Assembly: GCF_015546965.1 (NCBI RefSeq)
Contig: NZ_JADMUF010000003.1
Span: 57,358-121,357, forward strand
Length of the DNA stretch: 64,000 nt
Reading direction: 5' to 3'
Source of the DNA: Collinsella aerofaciens
Lineage (GTDB): Bacteria > Actinomycetota > Coriobacteriia > Coriobacteriales > Coriobacteriaceae
Below, piece by piece: positions 25,910 to 34,135 of the stretch. The translations under genes and the position numbers were made by a program. Within the stretch, counting starts at the first letter, position 1; each line of letters starts with the position of its first letter. Below the pieces are notes generated by a model that saw only the letters and a program-made list of their open reading frames with translations, was not told the DNA's origin and made no database searches.

Positions 25910-27361
25910 CTACTCAACCGCATCGACGGTTGCCGCCACGTTGCCGTCCGCCATGCGCACGCGGATAGCGTCACCAGGCTTAAACGTCTTAGCACTCGTA
26001 GCCACGCCGTCATCGCTGTACGCGATGGAGTAACCACGGGCGAGCACCTTGAGCGGCGACAGGGCGTCGAGCGAGGCCGCTGCACGGCCTAAGTCAGACG
26101 CAGGCTTGCTCAACATCGTGCGCCCTTGATGCTCCAGACGGGAGCTCGCGAGCGTGAGCGCATGGTGCTTGCCATCGAGCCCCGAGGTGCTTGCGACCAA
26201 GTGCTCGGGCAGGCGCTCATAGTTCGAACGGAACACCCCGACCGAGCGCGCAATGGCGCCCGACAGGCGGTCAGCGGTCAGGGCAAGCTCCGACTCGCGA
26301 CGCTCAACCATAAACGTTGGATCGATCAGGCACGGGCGGCACGCGGCCGCATCGAGCGCATCGCCCAAGCGCGCCGTATAGGTATCCCAGGCACGTCGAC
26401 CACGCTGATCGAGCATCTCCAGATCGACCTGATCCGACCCGATCATCGAAGCCATCGCAGCACCTAGGCGCTGATGGCGCGTCTCGAGCACATCCTCCAG
26501 CTCTGTCATAGCCGGTGCCACGGATTCTGCCGCCGCCGTTGGCGTTGAGGCGCGACGGTCGCTCACCATATCGCAGATCGAGGTATCGGGCTCGTGGCCG
26601 ATACCGGTCACCACAGGCACGGGACAGGCCGCCACCGCGCGAGCAAGCTCTTCGTCGTTAAAGGTCATAAGATCCTCGAAGGAACCGCCGCCACGCACGA
26701 GCAAAATGCAATCGGGCGCCGGCGTAATGGTGGCGGCGCGGCGCAAGCCTTCAATAAGCTCTGCTGGCGCACCCTCGCCCTGGACCTTGGCACCCACGCA
26801 AACGAGCTCGACAAGTGGGTTTCGACGGCGCAGCGTACGCTTGACGTCGTCGATCACGGCACCCGAAAGCGAGGTGACGACCGCCACGCGCGAGCAAAAC
26901 ACCGGAATGCGACGTTTGCGGGACTCGTCCATCAGCCCCTCGCGGCGCAGCTTTTCGGCTAACTGTGCCACCTGTTGACGCAGCAGGCCCTCCCCCGCCA
27001 GCGAGAACGAACGGGCGACAAAGCTCATACGGCCCGTGGGCTTATAGAGATTGAAGCTGCCCTTAAAGCTCACCTGCATACCATCGCGCAAATCGAAGGT
27101 GCGCTTAAGATAGGCACCCTTCCAGATGATGCAGTCGACGGCGGCCGAGTCGTCTTTAATCTGGAAGTAACAGTGGCCGCTTCGGGCATTGGGGCCACGA
27201 AAGCCGGTGACCTCGCCCAGGACGTTCAGCTGCGGAATCGCATCGAGCGCGCCGGCGGCGATCTCCACCGCCTGGCTCACGCTGAGCTCCTTGCGCTCCT
27301 GCTCGTCCGAGCCGTCGAACTCGGCAGAAACACTATTGCCGGTTAGATTCCAGCCTGCCAC
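25910..27361 (-). CDS. xseA: Exonuclease VII large subunit
   Basis: Degrades single-stranded DNA from both ends to oligonucleotides. About 483 residues: N-terminal OB-fold (LNVLGEVTGFRGP to the GSFNLYKPTGRM region), then the catalytic domain with VVTSLSGAVIDDV, LVRGGGSFEDLMTFNDE and GIGHEPDTSICDMVSDRRAS. The start is taken as GTG at 27361, since AAAGGAGG lies right before it; an ATG frame to 27388 has no site. Operon with xseB. Confidence 0.93.
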   Translation of the reverse strand: MAGWNLTGNSVSAEFDGSDEQERKELSVSQAVEIAAGALDAIPQLNVLGEVTGFRGPNARSGHCYFQIKDDSAAVDCIIWKGAYLKRTFDLRDGMQVSFKGSFNLYKPTGRMSFVARSFSLAGEGLLRQQVAQLAEKLRREGLMDESRKRRIPVFCSRVAVVTSLSGAVIDDVKRTLRRRNPLVELVCVGAKVQGEGAPAELIEGLRRAATITPAPDCILLVRGGGSFEDLMTFNDEELARAVAACPVPVVTGIGHEPDTSICDMVSDRRASTPTAAAESVAPAMTELEDVLETRHQRLGAAMASMIGSDQVDLEMLDQRGRRAWDTYTARLGDALDAAACRPCLIDPTFMVERRESELALTADRLSGAIARSVGVFRSNYERLPEHLVASTSGLDGKHHALTLASSRLEHQGRTMLSKPASDLGRAAASLDALSPLKVLARGYSIAYSDDGVATSAKTFKPGDAIRVRMADGNVAATVDAVE

Positions 27362-27430
27362 GCAGCCTCCTTTCGTCATTGTGCACACGGGCTCCAGCCC
27401 TGTGCAAATTCAAGTCCCACACATAGTACA

Positions 27431-27460
27431 GCGCCGCGGGGACACAAATCCCCGCGGCGC
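27431..27460 (-). terminator. Perfect GC hairpin after the metalloprotease gene
   Basis: A perfect 12-base GC-rich stem with a six-base loop, 17 bases beyond the minus-strand metalloprotease stop. A T-run is lacking, so its terminator role is moderate. Confidence 0.55.
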
Positions 27461-27476
27461 CTGCCAGTCCAATTTG

Positions 27477-28181
27477 TTATCGGTTGGAGTTTCTGTTGTA
27501 GCGAGCCATAAGGTAGAGCAGCTGGATAATCGAGGTGAGTGCCGCTGCCACGTAAGTAAGCGCGGCTGCCGTCAGGACCTTCTTGGCACCATTGACCTGC
27601 TTGGAGCTCATGCCCGACTGCTCGATGTACGCCACGGCGCGGCGGCTGGCATCGATCTCGACCGGCAGCGTAACCAGCTGGAACAGCACGCTAAACGAGA
27701 AGAAGACCAACGCGAGAGTCGTGAGCCCCGCGATGTTCATGAACAGGCCCATGAGTAGCACGATCGTCCAGGTGTTCTGGGTAAAGTTGACGACCGGCAC
27801 GAGGGCGCTGCGCACCTTCATCATGGCGTAGCCGCTTTGACGCTGGGCGGCATGACCCGCCTCGTGGCAGGCGACGGCAACGCTTGCGACCGACCCGCCC
27901 GAGCGATTGGCGTCCGAGAGATACAGGTTGTTGTCCTGCGGGTTGTAATGGTCGGTGAGCTCGCCGGCGACGCCCTTAATGCCCACGGCGTTGCAACCGT
28001 TGGCATCGAGCATACGGCGAGCAACCGCAGCACCCGTGTCGCCGTCCGAGCGAACCTTGGACCACGTCTTGTACGTCGAGTTGATATAGCTCTGTGCAGC
28101 AAGACCGAGCACCGTGCAGACAAGAACAACCAGTAGGTACAGCGGGTCGATACCAAAGCCGTATCCATAGTAATAAGGCAT
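27477..28181 (-). CDS. YugP-type membrane zinc metalloprotease
   Basis: A 234-residue protein with an N-terminal hydrophobic helix, the zinc motif HEAGHAAQ near residue 107, and two or three C-terminal membrane helices (NTWTIVLLMGLFMNIAGL onward). This matches the YugP/neutral zinc metallopeptidase 2 family. Start at 28181 has CGGAGGAA upstream. The N-terminal sequence is Tyr/Gly rich (MPYYYGYGFG), as in homologs. Substrates are unknown. Confidence 0.88.
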   Translation of the reverse strand: MPYYYGYGFGIDPLYLLVVLVCTVLGLAAQSYINSTYKTWSKVRSDGDTGAAVARRMLDANGCNAVGIKGVAGELTDHYNPQDNNLYLSDANRSGGSVASVAVACHEAGHAAQRQSGYAMMKVRSALVPVVNFTQNTWTIVLLMGLFMNIAGLTTLALVFFSFSVLFQLVTLPVEIDASRRAVAYIEQSGMSSKQVNGAKKVLTAAALTYVAAALTSIIQLLYLMARYNRNSNR

Positions 28182-28273
28182 ACGAATTCCTCCGAATCGA
28201 GTTACACGTTGGAGGCATTCTACCCACTCGCTCAACTAACGAGACAACATCGATGTGTTGGCATTGTCAGCGA

Positions 28274-28412
28274 AAACGGCTGAGAGCGAGCAAGGTGACG
28301 TGAAAGAGAAGCGACGCGTACTTCGGTACGCGAGCGACGATTGAACGTCAGATTGCCGCTCTCGGCCGTTTGCAGCGTCGGGCTGTTACGCGGTTTGGTA
28401 AAACCGCGTAAC
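28274..28412 (+). repeat. Dispersed covarying hairpin repeat, copy A
   Basis: A long hairpin (28274-28371) with conserved core around GCGTAC-TTCG-GTACGC at 28316-28331, followed by a separate hairpin GTTACGCGG / CCGCGTAAC at 28385-28412. Related to copies at 33934-34033 (opposite strand) and 60346-60485. Outer and middle stem sequences differ between copies but remain self-complementary. Confidence 0.8.
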
Positions 28413-28419
28413 TATATAC

Positions 28420-29553
28420 CTACAGCAGCTCAATCTTTCCATCTTTCACGGTGAGCCCCATGTTGCCCGAAAGCAGATCGTCCAGGCGTGAGCCCACAAG
28501 CTCAAAGCGCCAGCCTTCGCGCAGGGGGCTCTGCTCGGGATGCTCAATGTAGTCGGCCAGGTCGTCGCGCGAGGCAATGACCGAGGTCGCCACGCCCGAG
28601 CGCTCGGCAACCAGTCGAATAAGCGCATACATCAGATCCGTCACGCTCTCCAGCTCCGGCGAGATCTGGCGGTGTCCGCGCACCATGAGCGGCAGGCGAT
28701 CGTGCGGGCAACTCGCGCCGCGCTTGATGGCCATGAGTGCGCCGTCCACATCGCGCTCCCCCAGCTGGTCGGTACCGCGGATACTGCGGAACTCCTCGAC
28801 GCGCACGGGATTGCGCTTGACGAGCGCCAGCAGCGTATCGTCGGACATGACCCACTTGCGCGGGATGTTGCGGCGCTCGGCACGGTCCTCGCGCCAAGCG
28901 GCAAGCTCGCGCGCGATGCCCAGCTGATGGCGGCTGCAGGAGTTGATGCGCTTGACCTTGCGGAACGCCTCGTGACGATCAGCGCGATAGTGCGACTCGT
29001 CGGCCAGTGGGCGTAGCTCGTCGAGCACCCAGTCCACGCGGCCCAGCTCGCGCAGGCGGCTCATCATCTCGGTATAGGCGACGATCAGGTACTTGACGTC
29101 ATCGATCGCGTACTCGATTTGCTTGTCGGTCAGCGGACGGCGCGACCAGTCGGTCAGTGACTCGGTCTTGGGCAGAGAGACGCCACAAAACGTCTGCACG
29201 AGCGCGCCGTACGAAATCTGCTGGCGTTCGCCCAAAAAGGCGGCAGCCACCTGCGTGTCAAAAATAGGACGCGGCAGCACGCCCACGGTATGGAGCATGA
29301 CCTCCATATCCTGCGAGCAAGCGTGGAACACCTTGGTCACGCTCTCGTCGGCCATAAGCTCGGCGAGCGGTGACAGGTCGCCAATCACCAGGGGGTCGAC
29401 CGCGACGCTCTCGGCAGGGGTGGCAATCTGGACCAGGCACAGACGCGGATGGAACGTGCGCTCGCGCAAAAACTCGGTATCGACGGCAATCGCGTCGAAC
29501 TCACGGGCGCGCTGGCAAAAGTCGAGTAGAGCCTGATGTGTGGAAATGTACAT
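28420..29553 (-). CDS. rnd: Ribonuclease D
   Basis: A 3'-to-5' exoribonuclease for tRNA maturation. The 377-residue protein has the DEDD exonuclease motifs (AVDTEFLRER, VFHACSQDMEV, FDTQVAAAFLG and a Tyr-type YAIDDVKYL) and a C-terminal HRDC helicase-like domain (REDRAERRNIPRKWVMSDD). The ATG at 29553 has only a weak ribosome site; a longer frame to 29589 is less likely. Copy A of the dispersed repeat follows its stop codon. Confidence 0.93.
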   Translation of the reverse strand: MYISTHQALLDFCQRAREFDAIAVDTEFLRERTFHPRLCLVQIATPAESVAVDPLVIGDLSPLAELMADESVTKVFHACSQDMEVMLHTVGVLPRPIFDTQVAAAFLGERQQISYGALVQTFCGVSLPKTESLTDWSRRPLTDKQIEYAIDDVKYLIVAYTEMMSRLRELGRVDWVLDELRPLADESHYRADRHEAFRKVKRINSCSRHQLGIARELAAWREDRAERRNIPRKWVMSDDTLLALVKRNPVRVEEFRSIRGTDQLGERDVDGALMAIKRGASCPHDRLPLMVRGHRQISPELESVTDLMYALIRLVAERSGVATSVIASRDDLADYIEHPEQSPLREGWRFELVGSRLDDLLSGNMGLTVKDGKIELL

Positions 29554-29651
29554 ATCAACCCATCGAATAAGGTTAGGCCCGAAAAACACGGGTAGGATAT
29601 CGGCATTGCCTTACAACTATACTCGGTTAGTCACAGAACGGGAACGTAAGT

Positions 29652-30569
29652 ATGCGCTGCCTTATCATCCACAACCCGGCATCGGGCCCCAGCTCAGATG
29701 AAATCTACGCATTCACGCACGCCCTCGCGCAGGGCGGCGACGAGGTCGTGATGCGTTTTATCGGCGATGGTATGGAACCCGAGGACGCCGTGGCGGACGT
29801 GCGCGAATTCGATCGCGTGGTCGTTTCGGGCGGCGACGGCACCGTCTCCAACGTGCTCGACCAGATGCGCGGGTGCGGTGTCCCCACGCTCGTCTTCCCC
29901 TCCGGTACGGCCTGCCTGTTCTTCAACAACATCGGCAATGCCCCCGAGGCAGCGGCTCTTGCCAAGGCTTGCCGCGCCGGTCGCACGGTCAAAGTGGACA
30001 TGGGCGAGCTCTTTTGGCTCGACGAGAACGGCAACGAGAAGCGCCACGGCTTTATCATCATCGCCGGCTCGGGCTTCGACGCCGAGATCATGATGAAGGC
30101 CGCCCCCACCAAAAACGACATCGGCGAGATCGCCTACTTCCTCTCCGCGCTCGCCACGCCCAACCCCACGGTGGCGCACTTTACTATTGAGCACGACGGC
30201 ATTGTCGAGGAGCTCGACGGCATCTGCTGCATGGCCGGCAACACCTCGGTCATCCAAAACGACATCAACCTGTTCCCCGACTGCCGCATGAACGATGGCA
30301 TGGTCGACATTGCGGTCATCGAACCCGTGCGCACCGTGCAGCTGTTGCCTACTGTGATCACCGCCGCACTCGACCCCGCCGGCAAGGTACTCGGGCGCCC
30401 GCAGTTCAAGATCATCCAGACCAAGGAAGCCAAGATCACCTGCACGCCGTCGCTGGGCATGCAGTTCGATGGCGAGATTATCTCCAGCAACTCCGGCGTC
30501 TTTGGCGCCCGCGCGCTTCCGCAATGTCTCGACCTCATCGTCGACGAATTCTCACCGCTTGGTAAATAG
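29652..30569 (+). CDS. Diacylglycerol kinase-family lipid kinase
   Basis: A 305-residue YegS/DgkB/BmrU-type protein: IIHNPASGPSS at the start, the nucleotide motif VVSGGDGTVSNVL, FPSGTACLFFNNIGN, and the C-terminal MNDGMVDIAVIEP and MQFDGE motifs. It should phosphorylate a lipid or lipid-like substrate, supporting phospholipid turnover. Followed by a 30-codon membrane gene nine bases downstream, and then a terminator. Confidence 0.9.
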   Translation: MRCLIIHNPASGPSSDEIYAFTHALAQGGDEVVMRFIGDGMEPEDAVADVREFDRVVVSGGDGTVSNVLDQMRGCGVPTLVFPSGTACLFFNNIGNAPEAAALAKACRAGRTVKVDMGELFWLDENGNEKRHGFIIIAGSGFDAEIMMKAAPTKNDIGEIAYFLSALATPNPTVAHFTIEHDGIVEELDGICCMAGNTSVIQNDINLFPDCRMNDGMVDIAVIEPVRTVQLLPTVITAALDPAGKVLGRPQFKIIQTKEAKITCTPSLGMQFDGEIISSNSGVFGARALPQCLDLIVDEFSPLGK

Positions 30570-30578
30570 GAGGACCCC

Positions 30579-30671
30579 ATGAACGACAATCCCCTGCTCG
30601 GCTTTATCGTCATTGTTCTGGCCATGCTCGTAGGCTATGCGATCAACGTGATCCACCGTCGGAAGAAGTAA
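30579..30671 (+). CDS. Small 30-residue membrane protein
   Basis: An ATG at 30579 with a very strong AGGAGG five bases before it opens a 30-residue frame: a short polar start (MNDNPLLG), one hydrophobic helix and a basic end (HRRKK). The layout is that of a single-pass small membrane protein with the tail inside. It follows the lipid kinase gene by nine bases and is followed by a terminator, so they share a transcript. No recognised family. Confidence 0.65.
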   Translation: MNDNPLLGFIVIVLAMLVGYAINVIHRRKK

Positions 30672-30706
30672 TTCCACATTGGTATGATATTCATCCAATT
30701 ATCGTC

Positions 30707-30749
30707 TCCCCTGCTGTTTATGCATTTGCCAAACAGCGGGGGATTTTTC
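30707..30749 (+). terminator. Terminator after lipid kinase operon
   Basis: TCCCCTGCTGTTT (30707-30719) pairs with AAACAGCGGGGGA (30731-30743), followed by TTTTT. Confidence 0.9.
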
Positions 30750-30933
30750 ATTTCGGTATTTTCAGACGCTTTATTCAGATGCAGTAATTGCAGGGAGTCT
30801 TTATTAAAGTAAAGCTACAAACTGAGTATATTTAGCCGCTCATCGCATATTTCATCACGCTTATCGAGTAAGTTATTTTCATAGATGAATATTGTTTCCA
30901 GTTCGTTACGCTAATGGAGTGTCTTTATTGGCT

Positions 30934-30960
30934 GAAGCCCTCTGGTGACAGAGGGCTTTC
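30934..30960 (+). promoter_or_regulatory. GNRA-loop hairpin in dipeptidase leader
   Basis: An 11-base stem with a GTGA loop ends 17 bases before the dipeptidase start, next to its ribosome site. It could stabilise the mRNA or modulate translation. Between 30750 and 30933 there is only AT-rich promoter-like sequence. Confidence 0.4.
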
Positions 30961-30977
30961 GCACGCTGGGAGGGATT

Positions 30978-32954
30978 ATGAGGAAAACTCACCCCGTCAA
31001 CGCGCTCAAAAAGCTTGGCATTGGCCTTGCTTTTGGAGTCGCAGCCATCATGTCCATGCCGACCTCTGCGCTCGCCTGCACGCAGATCTACATGGGCAAA
31101 AACCTAACGGCCGATGGCAACACGTACTACGGCCGCACCGAGGACGTTGGCACACGTTACCTCAAGCACTATGGCATTGAACCCTCGCATGGTCCCGGCC
31201 ATATCTACGGCTCAGACGAGTCCGACTTCGCATACACCTCGACCAAGACCACATATCGTTATAGCTACGTGCGCGACCACCCTTCGCAGTGGCACGGACG
31301 CTGGGACGCCTACTCCGAAGCGGGAATTAACGAGAAGGGCGTTTCTTGCTCTGCCACGCTGAGCACGAGCATGAATGACGAAGCAAAGGCCGCAGATCCC
31401 CTGACCAAAACAGGCATCAGCGAATACGTCTACGCCGGCGTCATCCTTGGCGAGAGCGGCACGGCCCGCGAGGGAGTCGAGCTCATCGGCAGGCTCATTA
31501 ACGAACAGGGCGCCAACGCCAACGACCAGCTCATCATTGCCGACAACAATGAGACCTGGCTGTTCGCCGCGCTTTCCGGCCATCAGTGGATTGCCATGAA
31601 GTTGACCGATGATATCGCGTCGCTCAATCCCAATATCAGCAATCTCAACTTCAAGGTTAACCTCGATGACACCGTAAACTGCATTCACTCCGAAGGCATT
31701 AAGTCCCTACCTGAAGAAAAGGGTTTCGCCAAGTATTTCGACGACGGACAGTTCGATGTTGCCCAGACCTACGGTTCGCCCATCGACAAAACTTCCGTTC
31801 ACGCTTGGTCGCGCTACGTCCAGGGCCGCGATTACCTTGGGGCTCCGCTTACTGAGGGCACCGACTATGAAATCGTCCAGGACACTAGCGAAAAACCGCG
31901 CGCTAAGGTTGGCGCCATGGTAAATGAAATGCAGCCGCTGTTCTTCCAACCCGAAAAGTCCGGTTGGAATACTTTTGAACTTATTCGCGCCTTTGGCAAT
32001 CGTGGCGAAAACGTTCCCGGCCTCAGCGCCAACACCGATGGTACCTATTGCATCGGCACCGAGCGCAACGGTGAGGCCCATCTCTTCCAGATTCGCAACG
32101 GCCTCAACCCTGAAATTGCGACCATCCAATGGGAGATGCTCTCTCGAGCTGAATTCTCCATCGCCATCCCGCTGTACTCCGCCCTGATGACCGAGGTCAG
32201 CCCCTACTTCAGCGACCAGACCGTATCTTTCGACCACTGCGACGAAACAGACGTCGTAAACAACGAAGAGCCTGAGAACTCCATTAACTACGTCTTTATG
32301 GACATCAGCTCGCTTGCCTTCGAGAATCGTGCCACCCTCGGTGCTGGCGTCCATGCCTATCTTGACGCCCTCCAGAATGAGCTCATCGAGCAGAACAAGG
32401 AAGTTGACGCCGCCATGCTGGCCGAAACGACCACCGAGGGCCGCACTGCCCTAGCCAACAAGGCCGGCAAGGCTGCCACCGAGAACACCTACAAGAAGTG
32501 CAAGGCCCTGCTCCAGGAGATGCGCGCCTATCAGAAGGCCGGAAACTTCGAACAGCCCTTCACCCCAAGCGATCTGAACACCGAGACCAAGGGCCTCAAG
32601 GTGTCCATTACCTACGCCCAGGACGCTCTTGTCACCGACCCGGTCACCCCGGATCAGCCCGGCACCCCCGAGCAGCCCGGCAAGCCCGAGCAGCCCGGCA
32701 AGCCCGAGCAGCCCGGCAAGCCCGAGCAGCCTGGTACCCCCGAGAAGCCTGAGCAGCCCACCACCAAGCCTGAGAAGCCCGGCAAGTCGGACAACACCAC
32801 GACCACGGTAACCACCAACAAGACGAACACCAAGGGCGGCCTGCCCACCACTGGCGATCGTTTTGATGGCCGCATGGTGGCCGTATTCGCCATCGCTGGC
32901 GTTGCCGTCATCTCCGCAGGCGGTTATATCCTCTATCGCCGCAACAAGGAGTAA
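30978..32954 (+). CDS. Sortase-anchored C69 family dipeptidase
   Basis: A 658-residue surface enzyme. A signal peptide (residues 1-33, basic start then a hydrophobic core, ending TSALA) leads to Cys34 of CTQIYMGKNLTADG, the N-terminal nucleophile of PepD-type C69 Ntn hydrolases, so signal cleavage would expose the active site. YGRTEDVG and NEKGVSCSATLS follow. The C-terminal part has a PEQPGK repeat stalk, then LPTTG (622-626), a membrane helix and a basic tail: a sortase signal. GGGAGG precedes the ATG at 30978. It should act outside the cell on dipeptides or peptides. Confidence 0.93.
   Translation: MRKTHPVNALKKLGIGLAFGVAAIMSMPTSALACTQIYMGKNLTADGNTYYGRTEDVGTRYLKHYGIEPSHGPGHIYGSDESDFAYTSTKTTYRYSYVRDHPSQWHGRWDAYSEAGINEKGVSCSATLSTSMNDEAKAADPLTKTGISEYVYAGVILGESGTAREGVELIGRLINEQGANANDQLIIADNNETWLFAALSGHQWIAMKLTDDIASLNPNISNLNFKVNLDDTVNCIHSEGIKSLPEEKGFAKYFDDGQFDVAQTYGSPIDKTSVHAWSRYVQGRDYLGAPLTEGTDYEIVQDTSEKPRAKVGAMVNEMQPLFFQPEKSGWNTFELIRAFGNRGENVPGLSANTDGTYCIGTERNGEAHLFQIRNGLNPEIATIQWEMLSRAEFSIAIPLYSALMTEVSPYFSDQTVSFDHCDETDVVNNEEPENSINYVFMDISSLAFENRATLGAGVHAYLDALQNELIEQNKEVDAAMLAETTTEGRTALANKAGKAATENTYKKCKALLQEMRAYQKAGNFEQPFTPSDLNTETKGLKVSITYAQDALVTDPVTPDQPGTPEQPGKPEQPGKPEQPGKPEQPGTPEKPEQPTTKPEKPGKSDNTTTTVTTNKTNTKGGLPTTGDRFDGRMVAVFAIAGVAVISAGGYILYRRNKE
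32655..32735 (+). repeat. PEQPGK-coding tandem repeats
   Basis: Repeats of 18 bases encoding PEQPGK/PEQPGT units within the dipeptidase gene, forming a Pro-rich wall-spanning stalk. Such tracts can change in copy number by slippage. Confidence 0.8.
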
Positions 32955-32966
32955 TCCCTCGCTGGT

Positions 32967-32998
32967 GCGGGTGGGACGACACGGGTTGCCCCACCCGC
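32967..32998 (+). terminator. Hairpin after dipeptidase gene
   Basis: GCGGGTGGG (32967-32975) pairs with CCCACCCGC (32990-32998); a T5 run comes ten bases later. Confidence 0.6.
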
Positions 32999-33074
32999 TC
33001 AGCCCGCCTTTTTGACCGGTGGGAAACACCGCTGAAATCTTTTCAAAAAAGATTTCCCAGTACACACTTCGCTG

Positions 33075-33083
33075 TGCTATAGT
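33075..33083 (+). promoter_or_regulatory. Extended -10 promoter of the Trp-leader operon
   Basis: TGC followed by TATAGT (33078-33083) forms an extended -10 element about 60 bases before the leader peptide. The -35 region is weak, as is usual for extended -10 promoters. Confidence 0.5.
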
Positions 33084-33141
33084 GCAGCGCAACAGCAACT
33101 AGGTGCGACCGCGCCACGGCATCACGAAAGGAGCCACCAAC

Positions 33142-33210
33142 ATGAAGAACACGATGAAGTCTCTCAACAACTGGTGGTGGCGTGATGCGAATACGATCGG
33201 TCGACAGTGA
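33142..33210 (+). CDS. Tryptophan leader peptide
   Basis: A 22-codon frame with a strong AAAGGAG site and ATG at 33142. It contains three consecutive Trp codons (residues 11-13, 33172-33180), preceded by SLNN and followed by RDANTIGRQ and a stop. A Trp codon run this dense in a short translated leader is the hallmark of ribosome-mediated attenuation. A UUCG-loop terminator with five T follows 38 bases after the stop, ahead of two ECF substrate-binding genes. The product itself should have no function beyond sensing charged tRNA-Trp. Confidence 0.85.
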   Translation: MKNTMKSLNNWWWRDANTIGRQ

Positions 33211-33309
33211 GTCCCTCACGCCTGCACTTGCGCTCTAGGTGATTGGAAGGCCTCCGGTTTCGACCGGGGGCCTTTTTCTATCTCGAGCCCGATCGCATTC
33301 GCATCACGC
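33179..33309 (+). promoter_or_regulatory. Tryptophan attenuator with terminator hairpin
   Basis: The terminator is an 11-bp stem with TTCG loop (33248-33273) and T5. GGCGTGA (33179-33185, overlapping the last Trp codon) pairs with TCACGCC (33216-33222), which in turn can pair imperfectly with AGGTGA (33237-33242). A 20-base segment just after the Trp codons (33181-33200) is also complementary at 19 of 20 positions to one beyond the terminator (33290-33309). A complete antiterminator could not be drawn by eye. Confidence 0.7.
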
Positions 33310-33354
33310 GCCTCCGCTTTTCTCTTGCATTCCCCTTCCGAAAGGATTTTCACC

Positions 33355-33927
33355 ATGTCTCAGAACACCACCGCCACCCAGCCCCGCACCGTCCAGGCCG
33401 CCGACCGCGGCAAACTTGACGTCCGTGCCCTCGTCCTGCTCGCCATCCTGCTTGCCGCCGGCTTTATCCTCAACTTCACCGTCGGCAAGGCCATCTCGGG
33501 CATCTCGGGCGGCATGATCAGCCCCGAGTTCATCATCTCGGCCTTCTGCCTCACCATCTTGGTCGTACGCCCCAACATCGGTCAGGCGCTCGTCATCGGC
33601 CTTATCTCGGCCGCCGTGATCCAGATCACCACCACCTCGCCGTTCATCGATTTTGCCGCCGAGGGCATCGCCGCCATGCTCATGGCCGCCATCGTCAACG
33701 CTGCCGGCAAGAACGGTCAAGTGAAACCTGTCGTCGCCATTGTCGCCACCTTCGTGACCACCTTTGTCTCGGGCGTCATCTTCATGGTTATCAAGATGGC
33801 TATGCTCGGCGTGGTGGGCGAGCTCGCTGCCGCTATGCTGCCTGTGGTCGCCATGACCGCCGTCTTTAACGCCATTCTGGTCGGTGCCCTCTACTTGCCC
33901 ATCCAGAAGGCCCTTAGGCTCAACTAA
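33355..33927 (+). CDS. ECF transporter substrate-binding (S) protein, probable tryptophan
   Basis: A 190-residue integral membrane protein with about five or six hydrophobic helices, resembling the TrpP-type tryptophan S components: an Ala/Gly-rich first helix (LAILLAAGFILNFTVGKA), then PEFIISAFCLTILVVRPN. The start at 33355 has AAAGGA upstream. Its substrate is inferred to be tryptophan because the operon begins with a Trp-codon leader peptide and terminator. It is paralogous to the next gene at 34136-34687. It needs the ATPase and T component encoded downstream. Confidence 0.8.
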   Translation: MSQNTTATQPRTVQAADRGKLDVRALVLLAILLAAGFILNFTVGKAISGISGGMISPEFIISAFCLTILVVRPNIGQALVIGLISAAVIQITTTSPFIDFAAEGIAAMLMAAIVNAAGKNGQVKPVVAIVATFVTTFVSGVIFMVIKMAMLGVVGELAAAMLPVVAMTAVFNAILVGALYLPIQKALRLN

Positions 33928-33933
33928 CCCGCT

Positions 33934-34033
33934 CGGCTTTACGAGCCACCCCATCTTGGCGTTCATTCGTCGCTCGCGTACCCAAGTACGCTTCGCTCCT
34001 CTTTCGTGCCAACCTGGCCCCCTCGTAAAGCCG
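33934..34033 (-). repeat. Dispersed covarying hairpin repeat, copy B
   Basis: Minus-strand copy of the element also at 28274 and 60346: conserved core with GCGTAC-TTGG-GTACGC, middle stem TTGGC/GCCAA, and a copy-specific outer stem CGGCTTTACGAG/CTCGTAAAGCCG. It lies between the two ECF S genes and lacks the separate trailing hairpin. Confidence 0.8.
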
Positions 34034-34135
34034 TCTCCGTGCTCCATTATTCAAAATTAACCCCCTTTTCGATTTAACCCCTTTCGTGGGGGTCTAGGAC
34101 ACTCTTATCTCAAATCCCACCTTAAGGAGAACATC

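Noticed and set aside
30914-31180. A leader peptide in front of the dipeptidase (frame starting at 30914)
   Set aside because: No ribosome site and no run of one codon type; it overlaps the dipeptidase start in another frame for over 200 bases.
32655-32735. Tandem 18-base repeats as a possible CRISPR array
   Set aside because: Repeats are contiguous, in frame and encode PEQPGK in a wall-stalk region; there are no spacers or cas genes.
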